DNA from: F23-B02 sp963625685
GTDB taxonomy: Bacteria > Bacillota > Clostridia > Oscillospirales > Oscillospiraceae
NCBI GenBank assembly: GCA_963625685.1
Contig: CAVFTR010000001.1
Span: 451,739-515,738, forward strand
Reading direction: 5' to 3'
Length of the DNA stretch: 64,000 nucleotides
Made by a program: the position numbers and the translations under genes. The notes beneath the pieces are model-generated. The model saw only the letters and a program-made list of their open reading frames with translations. It was not told the DNA's origin and made no database searches. How positions within the stretch are numbered: position 1 is the stretch's first letter; every line of letters starts with the position of its first letter. This document shows, in pieces, positions 10,333 through 20,278 of this stretch.

Positions 10333-13289
10333 CTATCTCGCCGCTGACGGAATTATCCTTGAGGGCATAAGCCTTACCATCGACCTCAGCCGTTACGGTG
10401 TAGCCCGTGGTGGTCTCGGTAACGGTGTACTTGGTGCCGGCGGGGAGAGTGAAGGTCTTGGTATCGCCTGCCTTGAGCTTGAAGTTATTATCTTGATACA
10501 CCAGGTTGCCTGTGTTAACATTCGGGTCCACAGCAGTTGCGCTGTTAGGATCGATGGTGGTTCCTGTCGGAACAGTCAGCTTGAACTCATAGTCCTTCGT
10601 CGCGCTCGCGATGCCGGAGACGGTCTTCTTGACGGTCAGCGTGCCGGTCTTGGTCTTGTTGTTGAAAACGGGAATTTCGCCGACTATTTTATTGGTGCAA
10701 TCCTCGTCGGTGTAGTAGCTTACTTCCGAGCTGTACGTTTTAGTATTACTATTATAGGAAACTTCAACCTTGACATAGTACTGAGCTGTGTCATAGTCTA
10801 TGTTGCCAGCATCAGCAGGTATTACCTCGCTCAGCTTGTAGCGGTAAGTTCCTCTACTTTCATAAGGTATATTGAAGACAGCATAGCCGTTTACATTGTT
10901 TTTTTCTACGCTTTTAGTAGTATCCCCCTGATTCAAGCCTTCCAGTTTGAAACTGAATTGTTCGGCAGCGGGGGTCTTTCCGTCCAGCAGCTTTTTGGCG
11001 GCAATAGTTGCAACTGCGGCCTTGTAGATGGTCAGCTTGCCGGCTGTCAGGGTTATTTCATAGTTGTCGGTAACATTTTTGCCTTCGGCATCTGTTATCG
11101 TTATTTTATCGCCAGCATCGGTATAAAACGCGCCGTTGTAAACACCCGGTTCTATGCCGCTTGCAGAGTATATCGCCGTTTCACCAAGGTCGACGCTATG
11201 ACCTTTAACTAGGTCTGTTTCTGCCGCTGGTACAATCACAACATCTGTATCAGAAATGTTATCAACCGTTATCTGGTCGCCGGTATACTTTCTCGTGACA
11301 TCGGATGCAGTGATGGTCACCGGGCGCTTGGTGATCTCGATGGTGTACTCGGAGGTAACATCAGCATAGTTGTCCTTGATCGCCTTTACCTTGACGGTCG
11401 TTGTACCGACGTCGGTCCTCGTCGGTGCGGTATCCACCCAAGTTGCGCCGCCGTCGGTGCTGTACTTTATCGTTGCGCCGTCAGTCGCCGTCACGGTGCC
11501 GCCATGCTCCTGGCCGTCGTATACTCCTTTATAGTCTGTTGCGGTCACGGCCAGGTCAGTGGCAGGCTTGATCTTCAAGGTCATGGTGCCTTTGCCGTTG
11601 GTAACGCCGCTTTTATACCCTGCGGTACCCTCATCATCGGTCACCTTGCAGGTGACGGTGTAGGTATAAGTACCTACAGCCGAATTGGTCATTACCGAAT
11701 CATCGCTATTCCAAGTCCCGGTACCAGTACCAGCTTTGACGGTGTAAGTACCGACGACTGCATCACCGCTTTTCACCTCATAGGCGATATTAACATACTG
11801 GTTTTTATTGTTGGCAGTCGTTAGACCATCCGACTGAAGCATTTTTTCAAATGCAGCTTTGACATCAAAGCCGGTTTCGTCATAGGTCTTTTTATCGGTA
11901 TAGCTGCAGGTGAAGCCGTTGGTGATGTCCACAGGGATGCTGGGGTCCTCGACATCGGCGTATTTGTCTTCGCCGAGCTTGATATATGCTCCGCTGTTGC
12001 TGGGCTGAGTGCCGCCGTAGGTCTTCTCGCGGTCGACCGTGATGGTGAACTCAACGATCAGCTTTTTGCCGTAGTTGTCGGCATCATTGGGGTGCGCGGT
12101 CTTCGACACGTAGTTTGCGCTGTAGTCAAAGCCGGAGACTGTAACTGCTCCGTTTTGATCAATATTAACCGTTGCTCCGGTATATTCAGTGCGTTCACCG
12201 AAGTCCGTACCGTCATAAGCCGCAGTGTAAACCTTAACGTCCGTAGTATTTTCAGGGGCTTTAAAGTTCGACGCGACAACATCGGTCAGTACGGCAGAGC
12301 TGTCGAGGGTCACGTCGGGCTTACCCTCGGCCTGGCCAATCGTTTTGAACGCATCGATCAGGGCTTGTTCGCTGCTCACATGCATGTAATAGGTGTCAGC
12401 GGCTTTGTCGTTGCCTTTGGTCATGCTCTCCGCCGAGGGATAGTTCGACGAGACATAGTTCATGTAAGTGTCAACACTTCCTGTCTTGTCGCCGCTGCTG
12501 AAAACGCCAATGGTGTACACCGTCGCGCTGTAGCTGCTGCCCTTGAGGGTCTTGGCAGCGGAGATCGCGCCGTTGGCGATTGCTGTGCTAAAGCCTGGTT
12601 CATTTTGTTTACCGGTGGCGGGCACACCGTCGGTGAACATGATGACAACTCGTCTGTTGCCGGTTTTTCCACTTTCATCATCTGCTTTTTTTATATTTTT
12701 GAAAGCCTGTTCAGCCGTCTCCAGTCCTGCATCGGAATTTGTGCCGCGACTTGTGGTGAGAGCAGTAACGGTGTTTTTCAGTGTCGTGCTATTATCGCTG
12801 ACTTTAACGAGATCTTTTTCAATTTTCGCAGAACCGTTGAACGAAACGATGCCTATCCGGCTGTCCGGCGAGCTCTCGGCCATCTGTCCAATAAAGCTTT
12901 TGACAGCGTTCTTCAATGCAGCGAGACGAGTTATGGATCTGCCGCCAGAAGAGGTGATGTTATTTTTCTCATCACTCATCGAGGAGGACGTATCGAGGAC
13001 GAGGACAATGTCAACGGGAGTTACCTTGCCCTGAGTTACCGTACCCGTGACGTACTGCTCGAGCGTCACCTTGTAGGTGTCGTCATCCGTCCGCGTGACG
13101 GTCTTGGTCATCTTGACGCCTTTGTTTAATGTATCTTCTTTTTTAACGGAAAACGTAGTATGTTTTTCAGACGACCCCCCCCTCATTTACAGTATTTGGT
13201 TCTTCGGTGGCAAATACTGAGAAGGGGAGGAGAGTGAAGATCATGCAGATGCACATCAGAAGCGCAAGTCCGCGTTTTCTTACATTCAT
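9062..13289 (-). CDS. SLH-domain surface protein B with vWA and pilin-like domains, phase-off by poly-G frameshift
   Basis: Paralogue of protein A. The true start is ATG 13289 after AAGGAGG, giving a nearly identical signal peptide (MNVRKRGLALLMCICMIF...VFA). After 35 codons it meets eight Gs at 13175-13182 and stops at codon 41. Seven Gs would join it to the 1,370-codon body open down to 9062. The body has a von Willebrand A domain with a MIDAS start (DIVLVLDTSSSMS, near residue 60), MBG-like segments (about 590-740), a Spy0128/FctA-like pilin domain (about 750-870) of a type that often forms isopeptide bonds, then the shared MBG and three SLH domains. vWA plus pilin-like domains suggest an adhesin that binds host or matrix proteins. 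An internal ATG at 13186 opens the body frame but would give a product with no signal peptide, so I do not take it as the start. Confidence 0.9.
13175..13182 (-). repeat. Poly-G tract (8 G on coding strand) after signal peptide of SLH gene B
   Basis: Eight G on the coding strand directly follow ...NTVN-GA of the exported frame. Seven or ten would restore the frame with the vWA body, whereas eight leads to TGA five codons later. Position and behaviour parallel the tract at 8622-8630. Confidence 0.85.
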
Positions 13290-13308
13290 TGTTATTTCCT
13301 CCTTAAAT

Positions 13309-13363
13309 AAAAAAACTTCCGCCCGTGGCAGCTTCCATTTTTGTTATTTGCTGCCAGCCGGGC
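13309..13363 (-). terminator. Terminator-like hairpin in the 5' leader of SLH gene B
   Basis: On the minus strand GCCCGGCTGGCAGC pairs with GCTGCCACGGGC across an A-rich loop, followed shortly by seven T. It sits between the promoter and the Shine-Dalgarno of the surface gene, so it could act as an attenuator. No known riboswitch aptamer was recognised in front of it. Confidence 0.55.
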
Positions 13364-13383
13364 ATGCTTACTTTGGTGGCCTC

Positions 13384-13412
13384 ATTGTACTTGATATGCG
13401 CGGGAATTTCAA
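13384..13412 (-). promoter_or_regulatory. Promoter of SLH surface gene B
   Basis: Minus-strand TTGAAA and TACAAT with a 17-base spacer, about 95 bases upstream of the ATG and upstream of the leader hairpin. Confidence 0.55.
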
Positions 13413-13531
13413 TAGCTTTTCGCATATTTTGTGAAATTTTTTTGACATGTGCATATATGTTGTATAATTTGAAGTATTTTTTGTTCGATTTTGGACGATT
13501 CGCCGCGTTTTGTATGGTCTGCGGGGGAAGG

Positions 13532-14001
13532 CAACCCCTCAGTCAGCCTGCGGCTGACAGCTCCCCTTACACAGGGGAGCCAAGGTGCATGGCTTTCGCT
13601 GCGGCGAAGATTATGCAACCCCTCAGTCGGCTGCGCCGACAGCTCCCCTTACACAGGGGAGCCAAGGAGAGTGCGGCAGTAGTCGGGCGCGATCGCCTCC
13701 CCTGTGTAAGGGGAGGTGGGTCGGTCACGAAGTGAACGAGCCGGTGGGGTTGTCTGTCATGTTCCGCCGCGCAGAGGCGACAACCCCTCAGTCAGCCTGC
13801 GGCCGACAGCTCCCCTTACACAGGGGAGCCAATGGGGAGCTGCGGCAGTTATCGGGCGCGATCGCCTCCCCTGTGTAAGGGGAGGTGGGTCGGTCACGAA
13901 GTGAACGAGCCGGTGGGGTTGTCTGTCATGTTTCGCCGCGCAGAGGCGGCAACCCCTCAGTCAGCCTGCGGCTGACAGCTCCCCTTACACAGGGGAGCCA
14001 A
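13532..14001. repeat. Cluster of palindromic intergenic repeats
   Basis: A ~50-bp element (CCCCTCAGTCAGCCTGCGGC...CACAGGGGAGCC) occurs four times, near 13535, 13618, 13783 and 13952. Each copy holds two small stem-loops. Two copies of a ~90-bp partner element (CCTCCCCTGTGTAAGGGGAG then GTCACGAAGTGAACGAGCC) lie at about 13690 and 13859. Bases from about 13673 and 13842 form a tandem duplication with a 169-bp period. Short frames across these units are not considered genes. Spacing and unit structure do not fit CRISPR. The remaining 13413-13531 holds only AT-rich sequence. Confidence 0.85.
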
Positions 14002-14006
14002 GGTGC

Positions 14007-14372
14007 TCAACGAGCGCCAAGGCGGGTCCTTACTACATTATCTATGGTCTCACACACGCCGAAGAAGTTAGACGTGACTTCGCTGTTCGGTATGCGGAGA
14101 ACCATCAGGCCGTACTGCTCAAGGTACGCCGTGCGCTCTGCGTCGCGTTCGAGCGCTTCGGGCTCAAAATGCTGCGAGCCGTCCAGCTCAAGCACAAGCT
14201 GTGCCTCGGCGCAGTAAAAATCAACTATATAATTGCCTATCACCTTCTGACGACGGAATCTCACATCATAGAAGCGCAAAAACTCATGCCACAGACGGCG
14301 CTCCTCTTTGGTCATGCGCTTGCGGAGCGCTCTTGCCATCGGCAGGAGTTTTTTGTTTTGCTTGTAGTCCAT
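14007..14372 (-). CDS. DUF559 small Vsr-fold endonuclease-like protein
   Basis: This 121-residue basic protein has the DUF559 pattern: ARALRKRMTKEERRLWHEFLR at the N-terminus, then FRRQKVIGNYIVDFYC and LVLELDGSQH, the core expected of a Vsr/restriction-endonuclease fold (Asp in IVDFYC, Glu in LELDG). Biological roles of the family are poorly established. It begins 15 bases after the Wzy-like gene and could be read through from that operon. Its stop lies within a few bases of the palindromic repeat cluster, an arrangement worth noting because small nucleases can mobilise such repeats elsewhere. Confidence 0.8.
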   Translation of the reverse strand: MDYKQNKKLLPMARALRKRMTKEERRLWHEFLRFYDVRFRRQKVIGNYIVDFYCAEAQLVLELDGSQHFEPEALERDAERTAYLEQYGLMVLRIPNSEVTSNFFGVCETIDNVVRTRLGAR

Positions 14373-14387
14373 GCGTTCTCCTTTCTG

Positions 14388-15719
14388 CTACGCCGGCTGC
14401 TCGAGAATCGAGAACATCAGGGTCAGGAGGGCGAGCTCGGGGAAGGGACAGAATATGCCGGGGTTCGTCATGCTCATCATCAGAAGACCGAGGTAGGACA
14501 GGCCGGCGGAGACGGCCGCCGCGCTGCGCCGCGCTCGCCACAGCAGCCGGAGCCGCGAGACGAGCATCCAGGCGTAGGCCCCGACGCCCAGAAGGCCCAT
14601 AGAGCTTATGATCTGGATAAGCGCGTTGTGGTAGAACACCATGCAGCCGGGCACGAAGGCCTTGAATATCTCAAGGTCGCGCGTGCTGCCGATGCCGATG
14701 CCGAGCAGCGGGTGGGACAGGAAATTTTCAATGCCGCGGCGCATGAACTCAAGGCGCGTGCGGTCGCCGACGACGGCGCTGTCCATGCGCGAGGCGTAAA
14801 GCTGCGGTACGAGCGTGACGGCGGCGATGAGCGCCAGCAGCGCCGATGCGCCGAACAGCCACTTGTACAGGCGGCGGCTGCGGGGCTTGCTTATATATAT
14901 GTATACGGCGCACAGGAGCATCAGCGCCCCGCCGAACAGCAGCCCCGAGCGCGAGCCGGTCAGCACCATCGCAAGGTACATCAGCGCCATGCCGATCAGG
15001 TACAGGTCGCTGCGGCGCACGAGGATGCAGCCGGAGGGCAGGCACATGAGCAGCAGCGTCGTGAGGTAGTTGCGCGGCTTGTAGAACAGCACGCTCCCGC
15101 TTTCGAGGAAGCGGCCGAGGTTCTGCGCGTAGAAGGTGAATATGACGACGACGAACAGCAGCCCCGCCGCGTACACGGTCTGCGCAAGACGCTGCGCTCT
15201 GTCGTAGCCGCGGCGGTTCTCGAGCCGCGAGCGGAAAATGAGGTACATCAGCAGCTGGCCGAGGCCGAGCGCGAGCATGTAGTACCGGCTGATGGGCTTG
15301 AGGTAGTCGCTCGCCGTTACCGTTCCCGCGCCGCCGAGGATGAGCGCCAGCGTCACCGCGATATACGGGAGCGTGAGGCGGCCGGGCGCGAGCCTGCGGC
15401 GGTAGTATATGAGGTTGAAGATGAGCGCTGCGGAAAACGGCACGATCGCATACAGCATGTACGGCACGAGGCGTGAGTAGTCGCTGTAGTACTCGACGGA
15501 TATCTGCAGCACGAAGCAGACCGGCGCGGTGATGGACATGAGGTCGTCGCAGAATACGAGCATCAGCACCGCGACGAGCACCAGCAGGCACATTCCCTCA
15601 AAGGAGCTGCGCGTCACCGTCGCGGCGGCGGACAGTATAAACAGCGCCGGCAGATAGTATCTGCTGTTCCACGCGGCGTCCGCCGCGCTCCGGCATTTTC
15701 GGAATAGTGTTCTAAGCAT
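14388..15719 (-). CDS. O-antigen polymerase/ligase-like (Wzy-type) membrane protein
   Basis: A 443-residue integral membrane protein with about ten to twelve hydrophobic segments. The region HPLLGIGIGSTRDLEIF followed by MVFYHNALIQIISSMGLLG at about 320-375 is typical of the Wzy_C/O-antigen ligase family (long extracytoplasmic loop before it, conserved His and Arg). Such proteins polymerise or transfer undecaprenyl-linked glycans outside the membrane. I start it at MLRTLF (ATG 15719), overlapping the kinase stop by 8 bases with GAGGT upstream, rather than at an earlier ATG lying inside the kinase gene. There are no other polysaccharide genes nearby, so its substrate is unknown. Confidence 0.75.
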   Translation of the reverse strand: MLRTLFRKCRSAADAAWNSRYYLPALFILSAAATVTRSSFEGMCLLVLVAVLMLVFCDDLMSITAPVCFVLQISVEYYSDYSRLVPYMLYAIVPFSAALIFNLIYYRRRLAPGRLTLPYIAVTLALILGGAGTVTASDYLKPISRYYMLALGLGQLLMYLIFRSRLENRRGYDRAQRLAQTVYAAGLLFVVVIFTFYAQNLGRFLESGSVLFYKPRNYLTTLLLMCLPSGCILVRRSDLYLIGMALMYLAMVLTGSRSGLLFGGALMLLCAVYIYISKPRSRRLYKWLFGASALLALIAAVTLVPQLYASRMDSAVVGDRTRLEFMRRGIENFLSHPLLGIGIGSTRDLEIFKAFVPGCMVFYHNALIQIISSMGLLGVGAYAWMLVSRLRLLWRARRSAAAVSAGLSYLGLLMMSMTNPGIFCPFPELALLTLMFSILEQPA

Positions 15720-18657
15720 GTGTACCTCGCTGGTTTTCAAATATGCCGACGAGCTTGGCGTAAAGCTCATCGGGCTTTACGGGCTTGATGACGCAGCCGG
15801 AGAAGTCGCGGAGCGCTCCCCCCTGCTCGTTTATGAAGGCGTCGGCCGTCATCGCAAGTATGGGCACGGCGGCAGCGTCGCGCCTGCCGGAGGCGCGGAT
15901 CCGGGCCGCGGCCTCGATGCCGTTCATCTCGGGCATCTGGATGTCCATGAGTATGCAGTCATAATAACAGTCGGGTCCGGAGCGGAAAAGTTCCACCGCT
16001 TCCCTGCCGTTTTCCGCGCAGTCGACCTGCGCGCCGTGCCGCTCGAGCAGGCGGCAGGTGATGGCGGTGTTTATCGCAACGTCGTCGACGACCATGATGC
16101 GCCGTCCGTTTATCGCCGAGCAGTCGACGCTCTGCGTCTGTCTGACGGCGGGGCTTCCGAGCGAGTACGGGATATCGACGAAAAATGTCGTTCCGGAGCC
16201 CCGTCTGCTTCTGACGGATATCGTGCCGCCCTGGAGGTCCACCATGCTCTTGCAGATGGCCATGCCCAGGCCGCTTCCGGCAGCTCTGCCGCCGGCGGAG
16301 TTCTGCTCCTGCGTGTACGGCTCGAAGAGGTGGCCGATGAAGTCCTCGCTTATGCCGACGCCGGTGTCGGATACCTCGAGGTGCAGGATGCTCGAGCTCT
16401 CGTCCATCAGCTTCTGCGAGGCGAGCAGCCTCACGCTGCCCCCGGCCTTTGTAAATTTATTTGCGTTTGACAGGAGGTTATTTAGTATCTTGCGCAGGGA
16501 CAGCTCGTCGCCGAGGACGTCGGGGCGGATGAGTCCGCCGGTGTCGATGGTGAATCTGACGCCCTTGCCGCTCATCGTGGCGCTGAACACGGAGTATACC
16601 TCGTCGAGCACGGCGGATATGTCGAAGGGCTTTGTGCTTATCTCGTATCTGCTGCTTTCTATCTTGCTCATGTCCATGATGTTGTTGAGCAGGCTCAGCA
16701 GGTACTGCGAGGACTGGTCGATCTGGTTGAGATAGCCGCGCAGCTCGTCGTCGCGCCCCTCGCCGATCATCTCGCGGGCAAGGTATGTGAGCCCCGCGAT
16801 CGAGTTCATGGGCGTGCGTATCTCGTGCGACATGTGCGAGAGGAACTCTCCCTTGGCGCGGCTGGAGTCCTGCGCCAGCTCCACGGAGTTTCGCAGCAGC
16901 AGCTGCGCCTCGATATCCTGCGTGATATCGGTCGCGACGCAGACGTAGTGCGTCCTTATCCCGCCCGTTACGATGGGCGAGAATGCGCATCTGAGCGTGA
17001 TGTCCCTGCCGTCGCCGGTCCTGAACGGGATATCCGCCGTGCAGCCGTCGCCGCCGTCCGGGCGCGTGAGCGTTTCGACTATCCTGTCCGACGTCGCGGC
17101 GTCTACATTCTCGCGCAGCGTCTGTATGGCCGAGCGCTCGGCAAAATAGCTCTGCGGCAGACCCAGCACTCTTTCGGTGTTGGCGCTGACAAAGCAGTAT
17201 CTGCTCTCGTTTCTCGGCTTTATCAGAATGACGTTCGGGATGAACGCCGTCATGCTCGAAAACAGATGCTCGCGCTCGGCGACCTGCTTGTAGAGCGCCG
17301 CGTTTTTTATCGCGATGGACGCTATCGCCGAGACTGTGCTCAAAAACGAAAAATCGGCATAGGTGTAGCTCACGCCCTTTTCCTTTTCCGCCAGCAGCAG
17401 AAGGCCGACGACGCTGCCGCCGTCCTTGAGCGCGCAGATGCAGGATATGCCGTAATCCGAGAAAAGCTCCTTTTCCGTGCCCCACATGGATTTGTACAGC
17501 GGGTCGGCTTCAAATTCCTTTATGATTATATGGCTTCTGCCGGAGCTGTCCTCCTCAAAATATTTCACGCAGGGGTGGTCGGCCGCTATCGTGAACGAGG
17601 CAGGCTTTAACGGCATCGCGCTGCACACGGGGACGTATCGGCCGTTTTGCAGCAGGCAGATATACAGCTGGTCTACGCGCACTCCGGCCCTTATGACCTT
17701 GACGGTCTGGCGCAGTATGCTGTCGATATCCAGGGTCTTCGACACGCTGTCGCTGTATTTTTTTATGCGGCCGCTCTGCTGCTCCTCGTCGGAGAATATC
17801 GACATGAGAAGCTTGCGGAAGCAGGCTATGAGCCCGAACAGGATAAGGGCCAGAAAAAGAAAGGCCTCGACGTCGGGGTCCCCGAGGTGTCCGCCGATCC
17901 TCTCGAACAGCGCGTCTATCTTTCGGAAAAACAGCGCCGCTATGCCGACGCACAGGACCGTCGACACGAGCATGAGTATGCTGCTTGAAATGACCGGCGT
18001 TATGTTGAACATCCGGCGCTTATACAGCGAGCGGATAAACAGCACCGCGAAGGCAAGGCCGAACAGCGTATCCCAGGGGAAGGTATTCCCCGGGAGTATC
18101 TGCACGATGTTGCCGAAGGCCATGAGGAAGCAGCCGATGATGAGCTCCGCGACGCCGGGCGCTTTTCTGCCCTTGGCGTCGACTATCCTGCGGAAGAGCT
18201 TTATGATCGAGCCGACGATGAGCATGAAAAACAGCGTCGGTATGCATATCCTCCAGTCCATCGAATAGGTGTACACCGTCATGCCGCTGCTGCTCACAGA
18301 CAGCGTGGGCGGCGCGAGGAAAAAGCCAGTCGCCGATACGGCGAGTATGACTATCGTGCCGATAAACCATATGACGCGCTCGCGGCTGTCTTTTATGTTC
18401 GCGAACTGATAGACGTAGTTATACACAAGAAAGGCGATCGAGAACAGCGCCAGCAGCGATACATAGTACCAGAATTGATAGCTCGGAAAAACGTTCAGGC
18501 GCATGAACACCGTTCCGCCCGTCCACAGCGCGAGGTCTCCAAGCAGGAAAAGCCATGCGCGTATCTCACGGCTGCGCTCTGCCGCGAAAAAGGCCACGAA
18601 CATGAGCGCAAAGCACAGAAACGCCGCGATATTTACATATATATAGGATACGTTCAT
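15712..18657 (-). CDS. Multi-TM hybrid sensor histidine kinase (GAF-PAS-HisKA-HATPase-REC)
   Basis: A 981-residue membrane kinase. Residues 1-290 contain about eight hydrophobic segments, a sensor of the 7TM/8TM type expected to see a membrane or small-molecule ligand. Residues 310-455 are GAF-like, 465-590 a PAS domain, and 600-680 the dimerisation domain with phosphorylatable His611 (SHMSHEIRTPMNS). Residues 715-830 are the ATPase (NLLSNANKFT, DTGVGIS, GSGLGMAI) and 852-975 a receiver with Asp905 (ILMDIQMPEMNG). A hybrid kinase needs an Hpt to pass phosphate on, and an Hpt gene and a response regulator are in the same operon. The ATG overlaps the GH3-like gene's stop by 4 bases. Confidence 0.95.
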   Translation of the reverse strand: MNVSYIYVNIAAFLCFALMFVAFFAAERSREIRAWLFLLGDLALWTGGTVFMRLNVFPSYQFWYYVSLLALFSIAFLVYNYVYQFANIKDSRERVIWFIGTIVILAVSATGFFLAPPTLSVSSSGMTVYTYSMDWRICIPTLFFMLIVGSIIKLFRRIVDAKGRKAPGVAELIIGCFLMAFGNIVQILPGNTFPWDTLFGLAFAVLFIRSLYKRRMFNITPVISSSILMLVSTVLCVGIAALFFRKIDALFERIGGHLGDPDVEAFLFLALILFGLIACFRKLLMSIFSDEEQQSGRIKKYSDSVSKTLDIDSILRQTVKVIRAGVRVDQLYICLLQNGRYVPVCSAMPLKPASFTIAADHPCVKYFEEDSSGRSHIIIKEFEADPLYKSMWGTEKELFSDYGISCICALKDGGSVVGLLLLAEKEKGVSYTYADFSFLSTVSAIASIAIKNAALYKQVAEREHLFSSMTAFIPNVILIKPRNESRYCFVSANTERVLGLPQSYFAERSAIQTLRENVDAATSDRIVETLTRPDGGDGCTADIPFRTGDGRDITLRCAFSPIVTGGIRTHYVCVATDITQDIEAQLLLRNSVELAQDSSRAKGEFLSHMSHEIRTPMNSIAGLTYLAREMIGEGRDDELRGYLNQIDQSSQYLLSLLNNIMDMSKIESSRYEISTKPFDISAVLDEVYSVFSATMSGKGVRFTIDTGGLIRPDVLGDELSLRKILNNLLSNANKFTKAGGSVRLLASQKLMDESSSILHLEVSDTGVGISEDFIGHLFEPYTQEQNSAGGRAAGSGLGMAICKSMVDLQGGTISVRSRRGSGTTFFVDIPYSLGSPAVRQTQSVDCSAINGRRIMVVDDVAINTAITCRLLERHGAQVDCAENGREAVELFRSGPDCYYDCILMDIQMPEMNGIEAAARIRASGRRDAAAVPILAMTADAFINEQGGALRDFSGCVIKPVKPDELYAKLVGIFENQRGTHA

Positions 18658-20261
18658 GCATTGTCCTCCGCGTACTGCGCCTGCCCCGCTCCTGAAAGCA
18701 TCGCCTTGAGCCGCAGCGGATCGGGATTTATTCGGCTGAGCCTCATCCCCTGCTTCCGCTCGAAGCTCTCTATCGTCTTATGCGGCAGTATGCTTATCTG
18801 AAGCGGCTCTATATTGAGCAGCTTTTTAAGGTCCTTGTAATCGCTGTCGAAATATCTGAAATACACCGACAGATGCTCGGTGAGCACCTGTTTTGTGACG
18901 ACGTCGTTCGCCCTTGCCTCGTCGGTCAGCTCGAGGTAAAGGTGCAGGAAGGGCGTTAAGTCCGCGTCATACTCCTTTGCCGCGACCCAGTCGCCTATGC
19001 CGAGCTTTGACAGGCGTATGACCTCGGCTATGGATTTTTCGGTTATGCGCGTAAAGCCGGCTATATCTATGACCGTCGGTATGCGGTCGACGTAGGTAAA
19101 GCGCGGAACGCCGCTCGTCCTGTCGATCTCCGTGCATCTGTACACGTCTCCTATGCGGTAGCGCATGAAAGCGCCGCCGTGCAGCACGCTTATTACAAGC
19201 TCGTACTTTGCGCCGGTGCTCACCTCGTCCATGAGGCAGGACAGCGGCCTGTACGAGGGGTCCGAGAGGCTGCGGAGCATCTCGCCCTCCGGGATGAACT
19301 CATAAAAGCAGGAGTCGGGAAACAGCACCATGCCGCGCTGCTCCCAGGTGTCGCAGCCGACGCAGGTCGACTCCGTCCCCGCGGCGACCTCGACGGGCGT
19401 TACGCCCCAGGCTGCGGCGAGCTTATCGCGGTAGCATCTGCCGTCCGTGCCGGTGCAGGCAAAGCCGGTTATGTGGAAAAGGTCGACAGGACGTATCCCG
19501 CGGTGCTCCCGGCGGCAGTTATACTTTGCCTTGAGATATCTTGCGGCGATGACCGGCGATACCTTTGCTCCGCCGCCTCCGCCGGAGGATATCTGCTTGT
19601 CGAAATTCTCGGTTATATAATTTGCTACGCTGCCCATGGCGAAGAAATAGTCTATGCCGCCGTTGAAGGCCATCTTAAAGCCCTTTTTCATACGCTGGCT
19701 GAAGCTGAGCTCGGAATATTCGTCGCTGTCGGGCAGCCATTCAAAGCGCATCTCCTCGTTCATGAGGCTCGGTATCAGTCCCGTCTCGTACGGAAGCGGC
19801 GCGCCGCCGTAGAGAAATCTGTGTCCGGGCCGTATATTGAAATCGGCCCGGCCGTGGCCGGACACGAGCATGGCCATGGCCATGATATTGTGCTTGTATG
19901 CGTCGAGCATGCGCCGCGTGTAGGGCGCGATCTTCGTTGGGCGCAGTCCGCCCTCCCAGGTCGTTTCTATCCATATGACGGGGGCCTCCGGCAGCGTTTC
20001 CGGGTCGCGGCGGAATAGCAGCTCGGCGTAGTCCTCGTAGCTCGTCAGCGGCATTTCGCGCAGAAATTCCTCAATGCTCCCGGGCGCTGTGCCCTTATAT
20101 ATGCTCCTGCCGAGCCCGGAGGCGCACCACGAGCTTATCTGCTCGAGCATGAGCCGCCGCTGGATGTACATATATTCTTTTATGTTGAGGTCCAGATATC
20201 CGCAGTACTCGTTCCAGAGCTGCTGCTTGCTGAGCTTGCGCAGTTTCTGTTGAAAGGTCAT
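18654..20261 (-). CDS. GH3-family acyl-adenylating enzyme
   Basis: A 535-residue protein of the GH3 family (named for plant acyl acid-amido synthetases, which adenylate a carboxylic acid and join it to an amino acid). Features are an N-terminal helical part (LEQISSWCASGLGRSIYKGT), an IETTWEGGLRPTKIAPYTRRM loop at about 105-125 in the position of the GH3 nucleotide-binding TSGT loop, GTESTCVG, YELVISVLHGGAFMRYRIGDV near 390, and a mobile C-terminal domain. I start at MTFQQK (ATG 20261, GGAG upstream), since an earlier in-frame start would lie inside the preceding gene. The family call is good; the substrate acid is unknown. Placement between a methyltransferase-like protein and a sensor kinase suggests a signal or lipid modification role. 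Confidence 0.82.
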   Translation of the reverse strand: MTFQQKLRKLSKQQLWNEYCGYLDLNIKEYMYIQRRLMLEQISSWCASGLGRSIYKGTAPGSIEEFLREMPLTSYEDYAELLFRRDPETLPEAPVIWIETTWEGGLRPTKIAPYTRRMLDAYKHNIMAMAMLVSGHGRADFNIRPGHRFLYGGAPLPYETGLIPSLMNEEMRFEWLPDSDEYSELSFSQRMKKGFKMAFNGGIDYFFAMGSVANYITENFDKQISSGGGGGAKVSPVIAARYLKAKYNCRREHRGIRPVDLFHITGFACTGTDGRCYRDKLAAAWGVTPVEVAAGTESTCVGCDTWEQRGMVLFPDSCFYEFIPEGEMLRSLSDPSYRPLSCLMDEVSTGAKYELVISVLHGGAFMRYRIGDVYRCTEIDRTSGVPRFTYVDRIPTVIDIAGFTRITEKSIAEVIRLSKLGIGDWVAAKEYDADLTPFLHLYLELTDEARANDVVTKQVLTEHLSVYFRYFDSDYKDLKKLLNIEPLQISILPHKTIESFERKQGMRLSRINPDPLRLKAMLSGAGQAQYAEDNA

Positions 20262-20278
20262 ATATCTCCGTCCAAAAG

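Noticed and set aside
13532..14001. Possible CRISPR array in the repeat cluster
   Set aside because: Units are themselves palindromic, occur in two types and both orientations, and the spacing is irregular. The intervening sequences are partly duplicated too, and no cas gene is present.
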